Source: WTFV01 sp965203525 (GTDB taxonomy: Bacteria; Acidobacteriota; Vicinamibacteria; Vicinamibacterales; UBA8438). From it: a stretch of 64,000 nucleotides of DNA. Location: the NCBI GenBank assembly GCA_965203525.1, contig OZ241898.1:4464001-4528000 (forward strand), written 5' to 3'. Numbering within the stretch: the stretch's first letter is position 1; each line of letters opens with the position of its first letter. Made by a program: the position numbers and the translations under genes. The notes beneath the pieces are model-generated. The model was not told the origin of the DNA. It saw only the letters and a program-made list of their open reading frames with translations, and searched no databases. Below, in pieces: positions 1-8,001 of the stretch.

Positions 1-1309
1 CGGCCCGCACGCTCTCCAGCACGCGGCCTTCGTCGTTCCACTGGGCGCTGACCAGCTCCGGGGCGATCAGCCGGCTGCGGCGCGTCGTGCTGCGGCTCAG
101 GCCGAGTCCCACCGCCGCCATCAGCGCCGTCGTGCCGTCGTCCGCGCGGACGAGCGGGTCGGCGCCGGCCGCGGCGAGCGTCCGGGCGATCTCCGGCTCC
201 AGATACTTGACCGCCAGCAGGAACGGGGTGGCGCCCTTCTCGCGCAGGGTGAAGACGAACTCGTACGTCCAGCGGGGCACCGGCGTGCTTCTGGCGAGCC
301 GCGCGTTCGGGTCCGCCCCGCGGGCCAGCAACGCTTCCACCAGTCGCAGGTCGGCGCGCAGCACCGCCGCGTGCAGGGGACCGTAGCCGGCGCCGGCCGC
401 GTTGGGGTCGGCGCCCCGCGCCAGCAGGAACTCCGCGAGCCGGGGATGGCCGCTCATGGCCGCCAGCGCCAGCGCGCCGTTGCCGTCCGCGCCGGTGTCG
501 TTCACGTCGGCGCCCGCGTCGAGCAGGAGGCGGGCGGAGTCGACGTCGCCGTGGCGCGCGGCGAACAGCAGCGGCGTGAAGCCGCCGGCGTCGAAGTGCT
601 CGGCGCCGGCCGGGCTGGTCGTGCTGCGCAGCCCCGTGCCGCGGAACTGCCGCCTGACGATCGTGCGGGCGCCGACCGCCGCGCCGTGCGCCAGCAGCAC
701 CCGCGTCGCGTCCGGCTGGCGGTGGGCGGCGGCCCACATCAGCGCGGTCTGCCCGTTCTCCGGCTCGGTGGCGTCGACGTCGGCGCCGTGCTCGATCAGC
801 GCCTCCATCGCCGCCGGATCGCCCGTCGCCGCGCAGCGCATCAGCGCCGTCTCGCCCGCCAGCAGCCCGCCGCCGGCGTCCGCCCCGGCGGCCAGCAGCC
901 GCCGCACGACGTCGGTGCTACGGCTGGCGCAGCCGACCCACAGCGGGGTGGCGCCGAGATCGTTCGCCGCGTCGACGTTCGCGCCGGCCGCGATCAGCCG
1001 GTCCGCCGTCTCCAGGTCGTTCCAGTGCGCCGCCCAGTGCAGCGCCGTCGCGCCGTCGCCCTGGGGCGTGTCGGCGTCGACGCCCTGGTCCAGCAGGACG
1101 CCGACCGCGGCCCGGTCCCGGTGCTTCGCCGCGTCGACGAGCCGCCGGTCGGAGCCGCCCGCCTGGCCGGTTCGCGTGCCGAGCAGGTCGGCGCGCCGGG
1201 CGCGACCTTCCTGCGCGGAGCCGCCCGCCGCCTCACCGGCGGTCCACGCGCCGCACAGCAGCCCCGCGGCGGCGAGCGGGACGCACCACTGCCTGATTCT
1301 CACGAGCAT
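1..1309 (-). CDS. Ankyrin-repeat protein, exported, 3' part outside the window
   Basis: Reading leftward from ATG 1309, the frame stays open to the window edge (436 codons), so the C-terminus is missing. It opens with a short hydrophobic signal-like stretch (about residues 10-28) and from about residue 55 carries a series of about 33-residue ankyrin units recognisable by repeated Ala-Leu-His/Met-x-Ala-Ala and Gly-Ala-Asp-x-Asp/Asn-Ala motifs. Ankyrin arrays bind proteins; no catalytic domain is visible and the partner is unknown. ATG 1309 is preferred over ATG 1316 because a TATCAT hexamer ends 5 nt upstream of it and overlaps 1316. A second ankyrin protein of similar build lies at the other end of the window. 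The opposite strand is also open over much of this length, but only as a GC-rich shadow without protein motifs. Confidence 0.85.
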   Translation of the reverse strand, partial: MLVRIRQWCVPLAAAGLLCGAWTAGEAAGGSAQEGRARRADLLGTRTGQAGGSDRRLVDAAKHRDRAAVGVLLDQGVDADTPQGDGATALHWAAHWNDLETADRLIAAGANVDAANDLGATPLWVGCASRSTDVVRRLLAAGADAGGGLLAGETALMRCAATGDPAAMEALIEHGADVDATEPENGQTALMWAAAHRQPDATRVLLAHGAAVGARTIVRRQFRGTGLRSTTSPAGAEHFDAGGFTPLLFAARHGDVDSARLLLDAGADVNDTGADGNGALALAAMSGHPRLAEFLLARGADPNAAGAGYGPLHAAVLRADLRLVEALLARGADPNARLARSTPVPRWTYEFVFTLREKGATPFLLAVKYLEPEIARTLAAAGADPLVRADDGTTALMAAVGLGLSRSTTRRSRLIAPELVSAQWNDEGRVLESVRA

Positions 1310-1314
1310 CCGCC

Positions 1315-1320
1315 ATGATA
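1315..1320 (-). promoter_or_regulatory. -10-like hexamer TATCAT before the ankyrin gene
   Basis: On the minus strand TATCAT ends 5 nt before ATG 1309. Such an A/T-rich hexamer is rare in this GC-rich sequence, and the spacing would put transcription start at or next to the start codon (leaderless mRNA). No clear -35 box is seen. Confidence 0.4.
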
Positions 1321-1353
1321 GCGCCGCGCGGGTTTCAATCCAACCATTTTCGT

Positions 1354-1435
1354 GGTCGGCTCCCGCGCCCGGAAGACTGCCGCCGTCGAAGCAGGACCGC
1401 TCGGGCTTGGTTCGGTCTGCCCCCGCGCCCGGGAA
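1354..1435. repeat. Pair of about 20-bp direct repeats upstream of the asparaginase gene
   Basis: A GGTCGGCTCCCGCGCCCGG-like unit at 1354 returns at 1414 with a few changes, 60 bp start to start, with an unrelated spacer. The rest of the 1317-1489 gap shows no gene. It is one example of the spaced-repeat pattern seen all over the window. Confidence 0.6.
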
Positions 1436-1489
1436 ACCACCGCTCCGGAGCGGATCGCCGCCCCGTGCGATCCGTGAGAGGATCGTTGC

Positions 1490-2764
1490 ATGGCATCCAG
1501 GCTCAATCGTCGCCAGTTCGTGACGTCCGCGGCCGGTCTGGCCGCTGTCGCGGTGCCCACTTCCGCGCCGGGTCGGACCCCGGCCGGTCCGGCCGCCGCG
1601 GCGCCGGCCGCGGCCTTCGGCCGGGCCCCGGCGGTCCAGTCGCCGCGCGGGGCCGCGCCGGTGGTGATCGCCTCGGCGAACGGCCACCGCTACACGAACG
1701 GCGGGACCGAGACCTGCGTGGAGACCGCGTTCCGCCTGCTGACGTCGGGCGCCGACGTGCTCGACGCGCTCGTCGCCGGGGTGAACGTCGTCGAGCTCGA
1801 CCCGGAGGACGCCAGCGTCGGCTACGGCGGGCGTCCCAACGCGGACGGCGTCGTGCAGCTCGACGCCTGCTGCATGCACGGACCGAAGCGGCGGGCGGGC
1901 GGCGTCGCGGCGCTCGAAGGGGTGCGCACGCCGTCCCGCGTCGCGCAGGCGGTCGCGGACCTCACCGACCACCACCTGCTGGTCGGCGCCGGCGCGCAGC
2001 GGTTCGCGCGGCAGCTCGGGTTCCCCGTCGAGGACGATCTGAACACCGACCGGTCGCGGCGGATGTGGTTCGAATGGAAGCGGCGCACCGATCCCGGCCA
2101 CTACCTGGACCCGGACCGCGGCGCGAACGCGGGCGGGAGCGCCGCTGCGAACGGGGACGGGAACGGGCCGGCCGCCGGCCGGCGCCACGTCGCTCGGGAC
2201 GCCGGCCGGCGCAGCGGCGGGGCGGACGGCCGCCGGCGCGACGTCGACCGGGAGCTGCTGGCCGACGGGGTCCTCACGGAGGAGGAACTGCACGGGACGA
2301 TCAACTGCGACGGCGTCAACGCGGCGGGGGACGTCTGCGGGGTCACGACGACCAGCGGCCTGGCGTGGAAGATTCCGGGCCGCGTCGGAGACTCGCCGAT
2401 TCTGGGCGCCGGGTTGTACGTCGACAACGAGGTGGGCGCGGCCGGATCGACCGGGCGCGGCGAGGCCAACCTCTACAATTTGGCGTCCTTCCTGATCGTC
2501 GAACGGATGCGGGCCGGGATGCATCCGCTCGACGCGGGGATGGAGGCGCTTCGCCGGGTGCGGGCGAACACCGTCGAGCCGCGGCTGCTCAACGGCCGCG
2601 GCCTGCCGGCTTTCGGCCTGTCGTTCTACGTCCTCGACCGGCAGGGGCGGCACGCCGGCGTGTCCCTGTACGCCGGCGAAACCAGCCGCTACGCCGTCTG
2701 CACCGGGAACGGCGCCGAACTGCTCCCGCTGGAGCCGCTGCTCGCGGGCTCGCCGCGGGACTGA
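1490..2764 (+). CDS. Tat-exported N4-(beta-N-acetylglucosaminyl)-L-asparaginase / isoaspartyl peptidase family
   Basis: A 424-residue Ntn hydrolase of the glycosylasparaginase family, which is made as a precursor and cleaves itself before a Thr that becomes the N-terminal nucleophile; members hydrolyse Asn-linked GlcNAc or related beta-aspartyl bonds. The N-terminus has a twin-arginine-type signal (Arg-Arg-Gln-Phe-Val near residue 7, then a hydrophobic stretch). The self-cleavage motif His-Gly-Thr is at 268-270, so Thr270 is the predicted nucleophile, followed by the family's Gly-Arg-Val-Gly-Asp-Ser-Pro segment and a Gly-Ala-Gly-x-Tyr-x-Asp-Asn loop. About 40 residues before the cleavage site (about 212-255) are low-complexity Gly/Arg/Ala and probably a disordered linker. 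It converges with the next gene, with a 23-bp gap. Confidence 0.88.
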   Translation: MASRLNRRQFVTSAAGLAAVAVPTSAPGRTPAGPAAAAPAAAFGRAPAVQSPRGAAPVVIASANGHRYTNGGTETCVETAFRLLTSGADVLDALVAGVNVVELDPEDASVGYGGRPNADGVVQLDACCMHGPKRRAGGVAALEGVRTPSRVAQAVADLTDHHLLVGAGAQRFARQLGFPVEDDLNTDRSRRMWFEWKRRTDPGHYLDPDRGANAGGSAAANGDGNGPAAGRRHVARDAGRRSGGADGRRRDVDRELLADGVLTEEELHGTINCDGVNAAGDVCGVTTTSGLAWKIPGRVGDSPILGAGLYVDNEVGAAGSTGRGEANLYNLASFLIVERMRAGMHPLDAGMEALRRVRANTVEPRLLNGRGLPAFGLSFYVLDRQGRHAGVSLYAGETSRYAVCTGNGAELLPLEPLLAGSPRD

Positions 2765-2787
2765 CGCCGCCCCGGCGCCCACCGCGG

Positions 2788-3846
2788 CTACGGGCCTTCG
2801 CCGCCCTCGGCCTCCTCGGCCCGCGAGCCGGTCATCATGTTCAGCATCCCGTAGTTGCCCTCGTGGCACGCGAACTCGAACATCGGGCCGTCCGTCCGGG
2901 CGTACGGCAGGGCGCCCGACCACGGCCGGGTCCAGGTCCCGGGGTCGTCGACGGTGAACGCGTAGTCGAGCGTGTCGGGGCCGGTCCGCGTGAAGCGCTC
3001 GGTCACGACCGCCGACTCGCTGAGCCTGCCGCGCGACAGCGAATGCTCCGGGCGGCTCCAGCGCCGAATGAAAGGCTCGCGCAGGTTGGTGGTCTCGACC
3101 ACCAGCGTGTCACCCTTCCAGCGTCCGCGCGAGCTCCCGGCGAACTGGCGGACGGCGGCGGGCAGGTGGGGCCGGCCGTCGAGGTAGACGACCCGCAGAT
3201 CGTGGATGTGCTCCTGCAGGATCACGACGTAGCCGGGTCCCTGGAAGAAGTGGTAGTTGTTGTTGTAGCCGGTCGGTATCGACGGGATGCCGCGGTACCA
3301 CAGGCAGCGCTCGCTGAGGCCCATCTCTTCCGGGCCGCCGGCGGGCGCGGCGCCGTTCTGCACGTCGGCCAGCCGCCGCGACTCCGGCGACGTGATCCGG
3401 GCGAGCGCCTCCGGGGTCAGCGGCGGCAGCCGGCCGTTTTCGGGATCGGTGATGAGCGAGGTGCGGTGGGTGCCGACCACCGACGTGTTCTGCTCGGTCC
3501 AGTAGCTGTTGTAGGCGCCGACGTTGCCGCCGGCCGGCAGCGGCTCGGTGCGCACGACGCTCGGCGCGTTCTCGCGGTCCACGCGGTCCCGGGCCCGCCG
3601 TTCGAGCGCCGCCACTTCTTCGGGGCTGAGGAACGCCTGCTCGGCGAGGTTCTCCGGGCGTTCCAGCGGCGTGATGGTGCCGTTGTTCCAGATCGCCTGG
3701 ATGTCCGGATGGCCCCACGGCGTGCGCGGCGCCGTCCAGTCTGCGTCCGGCGGAGCCTGATCCTGCGCCCCGGCCGGCGCGGCCGGGGTCACGAGCGCGA
3801 ACACGGCCGCCAGCGCCGCCGGCAACGTGAAACAGCGTCGGCTCAT
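2788..3846 (-). CDS. Conserved secreted protein, WTxPRTPWG family (copy 1)
   Basis: 352 residues with a Sec signal peptide (Ala-Gly-Ala cleavage near residue 28) followed by the family opening Asp-Trp-Thr-Ala-Pro-Arg-Thr-Pro-Trp-Gly and then a globular domain with Tyr-Asn-Asn-Asn-Tyr, Gly-Asp-Thr-Leu-Val-Val-Glu-Thr and a conserved Cys-His-Glu-Gly-Asn near the end. This family is common and usually unannotated in Acidobacteria; its function is not known to me. ATG 3846 has a very good Shine-Dalgarno sequence (GAGGAGGT, 5 nt spacing), which excludes longer in-frame starts. A paralogue sits at 55834-56841 in an operon with cytochrome-like DUF1549/1553 and DUF1501 proteins, suggesting a role in the same periplasmic degradative systems; here it stands alone. 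Confidence 0.85.
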   Translation of the reverse strand: MSRRCFTLPAALAAVFALVTPAAPAGAQDQAPPDADWTAPRTPWGHPDIQAIWNNGTITPLERPENLAEQAFLSPEEVAALERRARDRVDRENAPSVVRTEPLPAGGNVGAYNSYWTEQNTSVVGTHRTSLITDPENGRLPPLTPEALARITSPESRRLADVQNGAAPAGGPEEMGLSERCLWYRGIPSIPTGYNNNYHFFQGPGYVVILQEHIHDLRVVYLDGRPHLPAAVRQFAGSSRGRWKGDTLVVETTNLREPFIRRWSRPEHSLSRGRLSESAVVTERFTRTGPDTLDYAFTVDDPGTWTRPWSGALPYARTDGPMFEFACHEGNYGMLNMMTGSRAEEAEGGEGP

Positions 3847-3909
3847 CTCGACCTCCTCGCGGGTCCGGCGGAGCGTTCGCACCCGCCGTCGATCCCCGCG
3901 GAGACAAGT

Positions 3910-4119
3910 GTGCCACAAGAGCAGTCCGTCCGGCGCCCGCCGCGGGCCCGAGGAAGCAGCCGCGGCGCCCGCCGCATGCCGCCAGACGCCGTCGTCGTCC
4001 ACGTCCGCCAGGGGCGCCACGAGAGCAGTCCGCCCGGCGCCCGCCGCAGGCCTTGTCTCGCTGTCGTCGATGCGGACGTACCGCGCCACGAGATGCAGTC
4101 CGTCCGTCCGGCGCCCGCC
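3910..4119. repeat. Cluster of AGCAGTCCGYCCGGCGCCCGCC repeats upstream of the Uma2 gene
   Basis: The gap 3847-4172 has no gene. It holds at least three + strand copies of a core (starting at 3920, 4024 and 4094, the last with a 4-bp internal duplication) plus a degenerate fragment near 3962. The first copy belongs to a longer 52-bp unit (3910-3961) that recurs with only three mismatches at 4817-4868. The cores stand before the Uma2 gene and again before the nucleotidyltransferase-HEPN gene. Confidence 0.8.
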
Positions 4120-4159
4120 GTCCACCGACCCCGGCGACGGAGCCGTCGAGGAAACGCGT

Positions 4160-4165
4160 TACGAT
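4160..4165 (+). promoter_or_regulatory. -10-like hexamer TACGAT before the Uma2 gene
   Basis: TACGAT ends 7 nt before ATG 4173, consistent with a leaderless or nearly leaderless transcript. The identical hexamer precedes the gene at 4942. No -35 box is recognisable. Confidence 0.4.
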
Positions 4166-4172
4166 TGAAGTC

Positions 4173-4814
4173 ATGGCGACCACCGACCCGGCGACGACCG
4201 TCCCGGCTTCCCGGCGGCAGCCGGCGCTGGCCTCCCTCCTGTGCGACGTTCTGCCGCCCCAGGGGGCGTGGAGCGACGAGGCCTACCTGTGGCTCACCGA
4301 CCGTACCCGCCGCCTGATCGAATTCACCGACGGGCACGTTCAGGAACTGCCCATGCCGACCGATGCGCACCAGGCCGTCCTCGCGTGCCTCTACCGCCTG
4401 TTCCACGACCACCTCGATCCGCGCGGCGGAATCGTGAGGTTCTCCGCGCTCCGCCTGCGCATCCGCGCGGGCAAGTTCCGCGAACCCGATCTGCTGATGG
4501 TCCGCGACCGCTCGGATCCCCGCCGCCGGGATCGCTACTGGCTGGGCGCGGATCTGGTGGTCGAGGTGGTGAGCCCGGACGACCCGCATCGGGACCTGGT
4601 CGAGAAACGCGCGGACTACGCCGAGGGAGGGATTCCCGAGTACTGGATCGCCGACCCGCGTGACGAGACGATCACGGTGCTCGCGCTGGAGGGCGAGGCG
4701 TACGTCAAGCACGGCGTGTTCGGCCGCAGCGGGACGGCTACGTCGCCGCTGCTCGAAGGCTTCGCCGCCGACGTCTCCGCGGTGTTCGACGCCCCGGAGC
4801 CGGGTGCGTGGTAG
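4173..4814 (+). CDS. Uma2 family (DUF820) PD-(D/E)XK nuclease-fold protein
   Basis: 213 residues matching the Uma2/DUF820 family, which has a restriction-endonuclease-like fold. Visible are the Glu-Pro-Asp-Leu motif (about residue 106), the Val-Val-Glu-Val-Val-Ser-Pro-Asp-Asp strand that carries the catalytic Glu, and the diagnostic Lys-Arg-x-Asp-Tyr-x-x-Gly-Gly-Ile-Pro-Glu-Tyr-Trp-Ile-Ala-Asp segment. The biological role of most Uma2 proteins is unknown; they are often found in many copies near mobile DNA. The start at 4173 follows the TACGAT hexamer; longer in-frame reading would run through repeat DNA. Another member lies at 17816-18436. Confidence 0.88.
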   Translation: MATTDPATTVPASRRQPALASLLCDVLPPQGAWSDEAYLWLTDRTRRLIEFTDGHVQELPMPTDAHQAVLACLYRLFHDHLDPRGGIVRFSALRLRIRAGKFREPDLLMVRDRSDPRRRDRYWLGADLVVEVVSPDDPHRDLVEKRADYAEGGIPEYWIADPRDETITVLALEGEAYVKHGVFGRSGTATSPLLEGFAADVSAVFDAPEPGAW

Positions 4815-4816
4815 TA

Positions 4817-4921
4817 GTGCCACAAAAGCAGTCCGTCCGGCGCCCGCCACGGGCTCGAGGAAGCAGCCGACCGGGTGTCGAACCGAGAAGGCGCACGAGA
4901 GCAGTCCGCCCGGCGCCCGCC
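4817..4921. repeat. 52-bp repeat copy plus second core, 73 bp apart
   Basis: Positions 4817-4868 match 3910-3961 with three differences. The inner core AGCAGTCCGYCCGGCGCCCGCC starts at 4827 and again at 4900, exactly 73 bp apart. This fills nearly all of the 127-bp gap before the next gene. Confidence 0.8.
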
Positions 4922-4930
4922 CCGCAATGC

Positions 4931-4936
4931 TACGAT
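4931..4936 (+). promoter_or_regulatory. -10-like hexamer TACGAT before the nucleotidyltransferase-HEPN operon
   Basis: TACGAT ends 5 nt before ATG 4942 and there is no Shine-Dalgarno sequence, so a leaderless start for the three-gene operon is likely. Confidence 0.4.
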
Positions 4937-4941
4937 GCCGC

Positions 4942-5793
4942 ATGTCGTTTCCGGTCTCGACCGGCTCGTCCCCCGGCGTTCCCGGCCCCGAGCGTCTGCA
5001 GGCGGTCGTGGACTTCGTCGTCGAACGCCTGCGGCCCGATCAGATCGTGCTCTTCGGCTCCGCGGTCCGCGGCGCCATGTCGGCGCACAGCGACCTCGAC
5101 CTCCTGGTCATCCGCGAGCCGCCCCCCGGATCTCCCCGCGCCGGCCACTACCACTGGTCCTGTCCCGCGACGGGCGACGACGTGGACGTCGTCCTCCGCG
5201 ACCGCGGCGCGGTGCAGGCGGCGCGCCGGAGCGCGACCTCCGTCGAGGCGGCCGCCGTCGAGGAAGGCCGGACTCTCTATGCGCGCGAGGGCGCCGCGCT
5301 GCTGCCGACGGGGCCGGGATGGATTGGGAACGGGGTGGTCATGGTCCGCCATACTCTTTTCGAACCCGACAAGTCTCTCGATTTTCTCGCACAGGCCCGG
5401 GAAAGGCTTCAAGTCGCCGAGAATCCCGAGAGACAGGCGGCCTTTCGCTGCGAGATGCTGCAAGCGTCTCTCGAACGCTCCTTGAAGGCTCTCGTCAGCG
5501 CGCAGGGCGTGCGCGTCGAACATACGCACGACCTGAACAGGCTGTGGGACCAGGCGGAGACTTCCGGCGAACCTCCGGGCGCCATGCGGGATCGTGCGGC
5601 CCTGGACAGGTTGTCCCTGTACGCGGGCCACTGGTCTTACGACCATCCTTCCGACGAGAATCCGGATCGGACGTGGGCCGACACCCGCCCCGTCGTGCGC
5701 GACGTCCTGCATCACGCCGAGCGGCGTGTTCCCGCCCTCGTCGAAGAGACCCGCCGGGCGCTTCGGCGGTCGCCCTCGTCCGATGACCGCTGA
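4942..5793 (+). CDS. Minimal nucleotidyltransferase fused to a HEPN-like domain
   Basis: 283 residues in two parts. Residues 20-120 are a minimal nucleotidyltransferase (MNT): Gly39-Ser40 followed by Ser-Asp-Leu-Asp (Asp51, Asp53) and a third acidic residue in Asp-Val-Asp-Val-Val (Asp82), the three metal ligands of the family. Residues about 150-270 look like an alpha-helical HEPN domain (an arrangement with Leu-Tyr-Ala-Gly-His-Trp near its end); the usual Arg of the Arg-Tyr-Pro motif is not obvious. MNT and HEPN normally form two-gene toxin-antitoxin or kanamycin-nucleotidyltransferase-like modules in which MNT AMPylates and silences the HEPN RNase; here they are one polypeptide. The 3' end overlaps the methyltransferase start by 11 bp, so the two are co-translated. 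Confidence 0.75.
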   Translation: MSFPVSTGSSPGVPGPERLQAVVDFVVERLRPDQIVLFGSAVRGAMSAHSDLDLLVIREPPPGSPRAGHYHWSCPATGDDVDVVLRDRGAVQAARRSATSVEAAAVEEGRTLYAREGAALLPTGPGWIGNGVVMVRHTLFEPDKSLDFLAQARERLQVAENPERQAAFRCEMLQASLERSLKALVSAQGVRVEHTHDLNRLWDQAETSGEPPGAMRDRAALDRLSLYAGHWSYDHPSDENPDRTWADTRPVVRDVLHHAERRVPALVEETRRALRRSPSSDDR

Positions 5794-6781
5794 CGCACCG
5801 CTGGACGCTTTCGTTCCAGCGCCGTTCCGGCGCCTGGAGACCCCCTCGCGCGACCTCCCGCGGATCGCGAAGGACCCCGCGGCCATGAGGTCGATCGGGG
5901 CCGCCGTGAAGCAGGTGCCGACCCGCCATCGGCTTCTGCTGGGCGACGCCCGCCGCGCGGTCCTGCCCGCCGACTCGGTCCACCTCGTGCTCACGTCGCC
6001 GCCGTACTGGACCCTCAAGCAGTACCGCCGCACCGCCGGCCAACTGGGCGACGTCGCCGACTACGACGAGTTTCTCGATCAACTGGACGCCGTCTGGCGC
6101 ACCTGTCATCGGGCGCTCGTACCCGGAGGGCGGCTCATTTGCGTGGTGGGCGACGTGTGCCTGTCCCGGCGCCGGAACGGCGGCCGGCACACCGTGGTGC
6201 CCCTGCACGCCTCCATCCAGGATCGCTGCCGGGCGATCGGGTTCGACAACCTGGCGCCGATCGTCTGGCACAAGATCGCGAACGCGGCGCACGAAGTGGA
6301 ACGGGGAACCGGCGGTTTCCTCGGCAAGCCGTACGAACCCAACGCCGTCATCAAGAACGACGTCGAGTTCATCCTGATGCAGCGGAAACCGGGCGGTTAC
6401 CGGAAGCCGAGCGCCGCCGCGCGTACCCTCAGCCTGCTGTCCGAGGACGACTTCAAGACGCTGTTCCGGCAGGTCTGGACGGACGTCGCCGGCGCATCGA
6501 CCCGAGACCACCCCGCGCCCTACCCCGTCGCCCTCGCCGAACGCCTCGTCAGGATGTTCAGCTTCGTCGGCGACACGGTGCTCGATCCCTTCACCGGCAC
6601 CGCGTCGACCCAGGTCGCCGCCGCCGCGTGCGGCCGCAACAGCGTCGGCCTCGAAGTCGACCCGGTGTACCACGAGAATGCGGCGGCGCGGCTGCGGCGC
6701 GAGACGACCGGCCTGCTGAGCACGGCCGACGTGAGCGCCGGCGCGATCGACGCGGAATCCGGGTTGCCCGTCACGGCGTGA
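5783..6781 (+). CDS. Site-specific DNA methyltransferase, beta class (N4-cytosine or N6-adenine)
   Basis: 332 residues. The catalytic motif Thr-Ser-Pro-Pro-Tyr-Trp is at 71-76 and the AdoMet-binding Asp-Pro-Phe-x-Gly-Thr-Ala-Ser motif is near residue 268, the order (catalytic before AdoMet site) defining beta-class enzymes; Ser-Pro-Pro-Tyr is more typical of N4-cytosine methylation. ATG 5783 lies inside the end of the preceding MNT-HEPN gene and the endonuclease-like gene follows after 7 bp, so all three form one operon. The middle part, about residues 125-240, should hold target recognition. Length is normal for a solitary or type II methyltransferase. Confidence 0.88.
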   Translation: MTADAPLDAFVPAPFRRLETPSRDLPRIAKDPAAMRSIGAAVKQVPTRHRLLLGDARRAVLPADSVHLVLTSPPYWTLKQYRRTAGQLGDVADYDEFLDQLDAVWRTCHRALVPGGRLICVVGDVCLSRRRNGGRHTVVPLHASIQDRCRAIGFDNLAPIVWHKIANAAHEVERGTGGFLGKPYEPNAVIKNDVEFILMQRKPGGYRKPSAAARTLSLLSEDDFKTLFRQVWTDVAGASTRDHPAPYPVALAERLVRMFSFVGDTVLDPFTGTASTQVAAAACGRNSVGLEVDPVYHENAAARLRRETTGLLSTADVSAGAIDAESGLPVTA

Positions 6782-6788
6782 GCTGCGC

Positions 6789-7391
6789 ATGATTACCGCC
6801 CAGGACGCGATCGACGACCTGTACCGCGTGGCCGTCGCACAACAGAAGAGCACGTCGACGTCGCGGCTCGACGTGCTGGCGGACTTCTGCGTGCAGGAAC
6901 TGACGCGTCACGGCCTGAACAACGTCGAGAAAGAGGCGGCGATTCCCGGCGCGGGGCGCGACAAGAAATGGGACGTCGCGTGGCGTTACGACGGCAAGTA
7001 CCGACTGGGAATCTCTCTGAAATCGCTTCTGAAGAATCTCGGCGGTACCGTTCCGAACCGAATCGACGAGCTCATCGGCGAAGTCACCAACGCCCAGCTT
7101 CACTCCCCCGAGATCGTGATCGGCTACATCATGATCTTCAACGTCGCGGAAGACGGTTTCTCGAAGAAGCACGACTCGACGTGGTGCGATCTCTTTCGAG
7201 AGCGGGTAACCTCGCTGTCCGGTCGCCGGCCGCCCTCCTGGACCGCTGGAACCGTGGAAGACTTCCTGCTCGTGGAAGTGGACTTCCGCTCCGGCTCATC
7301 GATACTGGCCACGTCCCAGACGTTCGATGCATTCTTCGGCACCCTGGTCGACCAGATCACGGCACGGAACCCCAACGCCGTCACCGCTTGA
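6789..7391 (+). CDS. Probable type II restriction endonuclease partner of the methyltransferase
   Basis: 200 residues with no signal peptide. A candidate PD-(D/E)XK core is present: Lys-Lys-Trp-Asp (Asp62), then 13 residues to Ser-Leu-Lys (Lys78), with Glu48/Glu50 just before; the third acidic position is Ser, as in some restriction enzymes. After it comes Lys-Asn-Leu-Gly-Gly-Thr-Val-Pro-Asn-Arg-x-Asp-Glu-Leu, which looks like a conserved surface loop. The gene follows the methyltransferase after 7 bp, the usual arrangement for a type II system. Its GC content is visibly lower than its surroundings, a sign of transfer. Assignment rests on context and the weak motif; it could also be another methylation-dependent nuclease. 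Confidence 0.6.
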   Translation: MITAQDAIDDLYRVAVAQQKSTSTSRLDVLADFCVQELTRHGLNNVEKEAAIPGAGRDKKWDVAWRYDGKYRLGISLKSLLKNLGGTVPNRIDELIGEVTNAQLHSPEIVIGYIMIFNVAEDGFSKKHDSTWCDLFRERVTSLSGRRPPSWTAGTVEDFLLVEVDFRSGSSILATSQTFDAFFGTLVDQITARNPNAVTA

Positions 7392-7506
7392 CAGCCCCCG
7401 TGGTGGCAGGCGGTCCAAGATGACCGCAAACGGCTCGAAAACGGGCATAAGTTGTATTGTTCCTGGGAGTTGCCCCGGTTTCGTGGACACCTGATCCTGT
7501 TGGGCG

Positions 7507-8001
7507 ATGGCGGCGCACCTGCGCACGGCGCTGGTGACCGAAGCGCTGGAGATGGCCGTGAAGCAGCGCCGACCGGCGGCGGTGATCCCTCACTCCGACC
7601 AGGGCTGCCAGTACACGTCGCTGGCCTTCGGCGCCCGCTGTCGGGAATGGGGCGTGACGCCGTCGATGGGTTCGGTCGGCGACTGCTTCGACAATGCGAT
7701 GGCCGAGAGCTTCTTCGCGACGCTGGAGTGCGAGTTGCTCGACCGCACGAAGTGGGCGACGCACGCCGAGGCGCGGTCGGCGGTGTTCACGTTCATCGAA
7801 GGGTGGTACAACACGCGGCGGCGTCATTCCGCGTTGGGCTACCTGCCGCCGCTGGATTTCGAACGTCTCCGGGAGACGGCGCCCGCGGACGGGGACCGGC
7901 CCGGCGAGGCGCTCGCACCCGCGGGCCGGTTCGCGTCCGGCGCCTCAGAGTCCGTCGCGCGACATCAGGAACGCGCGCACCTGCCGGATCTCGTCGCGTG
8001 A
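7507..8001 (+). pseudogene. IS3-family transposase (OrfB) remnant, C-terminal part only
   Basis: Only the last third of an IS3-type integrase-core transposase remains: His-Ser-Asp-Gln-Gly-Cys-Gln-Tyr (second catalytic Asp), the Asn-Ala-Met-Ala-Glu-Ser-Phe-Phe segment (catalytic Glu) and the terminal Arg-Arg-His-Ser-Ala-Leu-Gly-Tyr. The N-terminal half with the first Asp is missing. A stretch at 7470-7491 ending in TCGTGGACACC resembles an IS3 terminal inverted repeat, implying an internal deletion joining the left end to the 3' part of orfB. Homology stops near 7870; the remaining codons run into the 3' end of the next, oppositely oriented gene and carry no transposase sequence. No right end is seen. 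The gap 7392-7469 shows nothing else. Confidence 0.8.

Noticed and set aside
402..1523. Plus-strand open frame at the window start
   Set aside because: The ankyrin repeats on the minus strand explain the region; the plus frame is Ser/Ala/Arg-rich and crosses into the asparaginase start.
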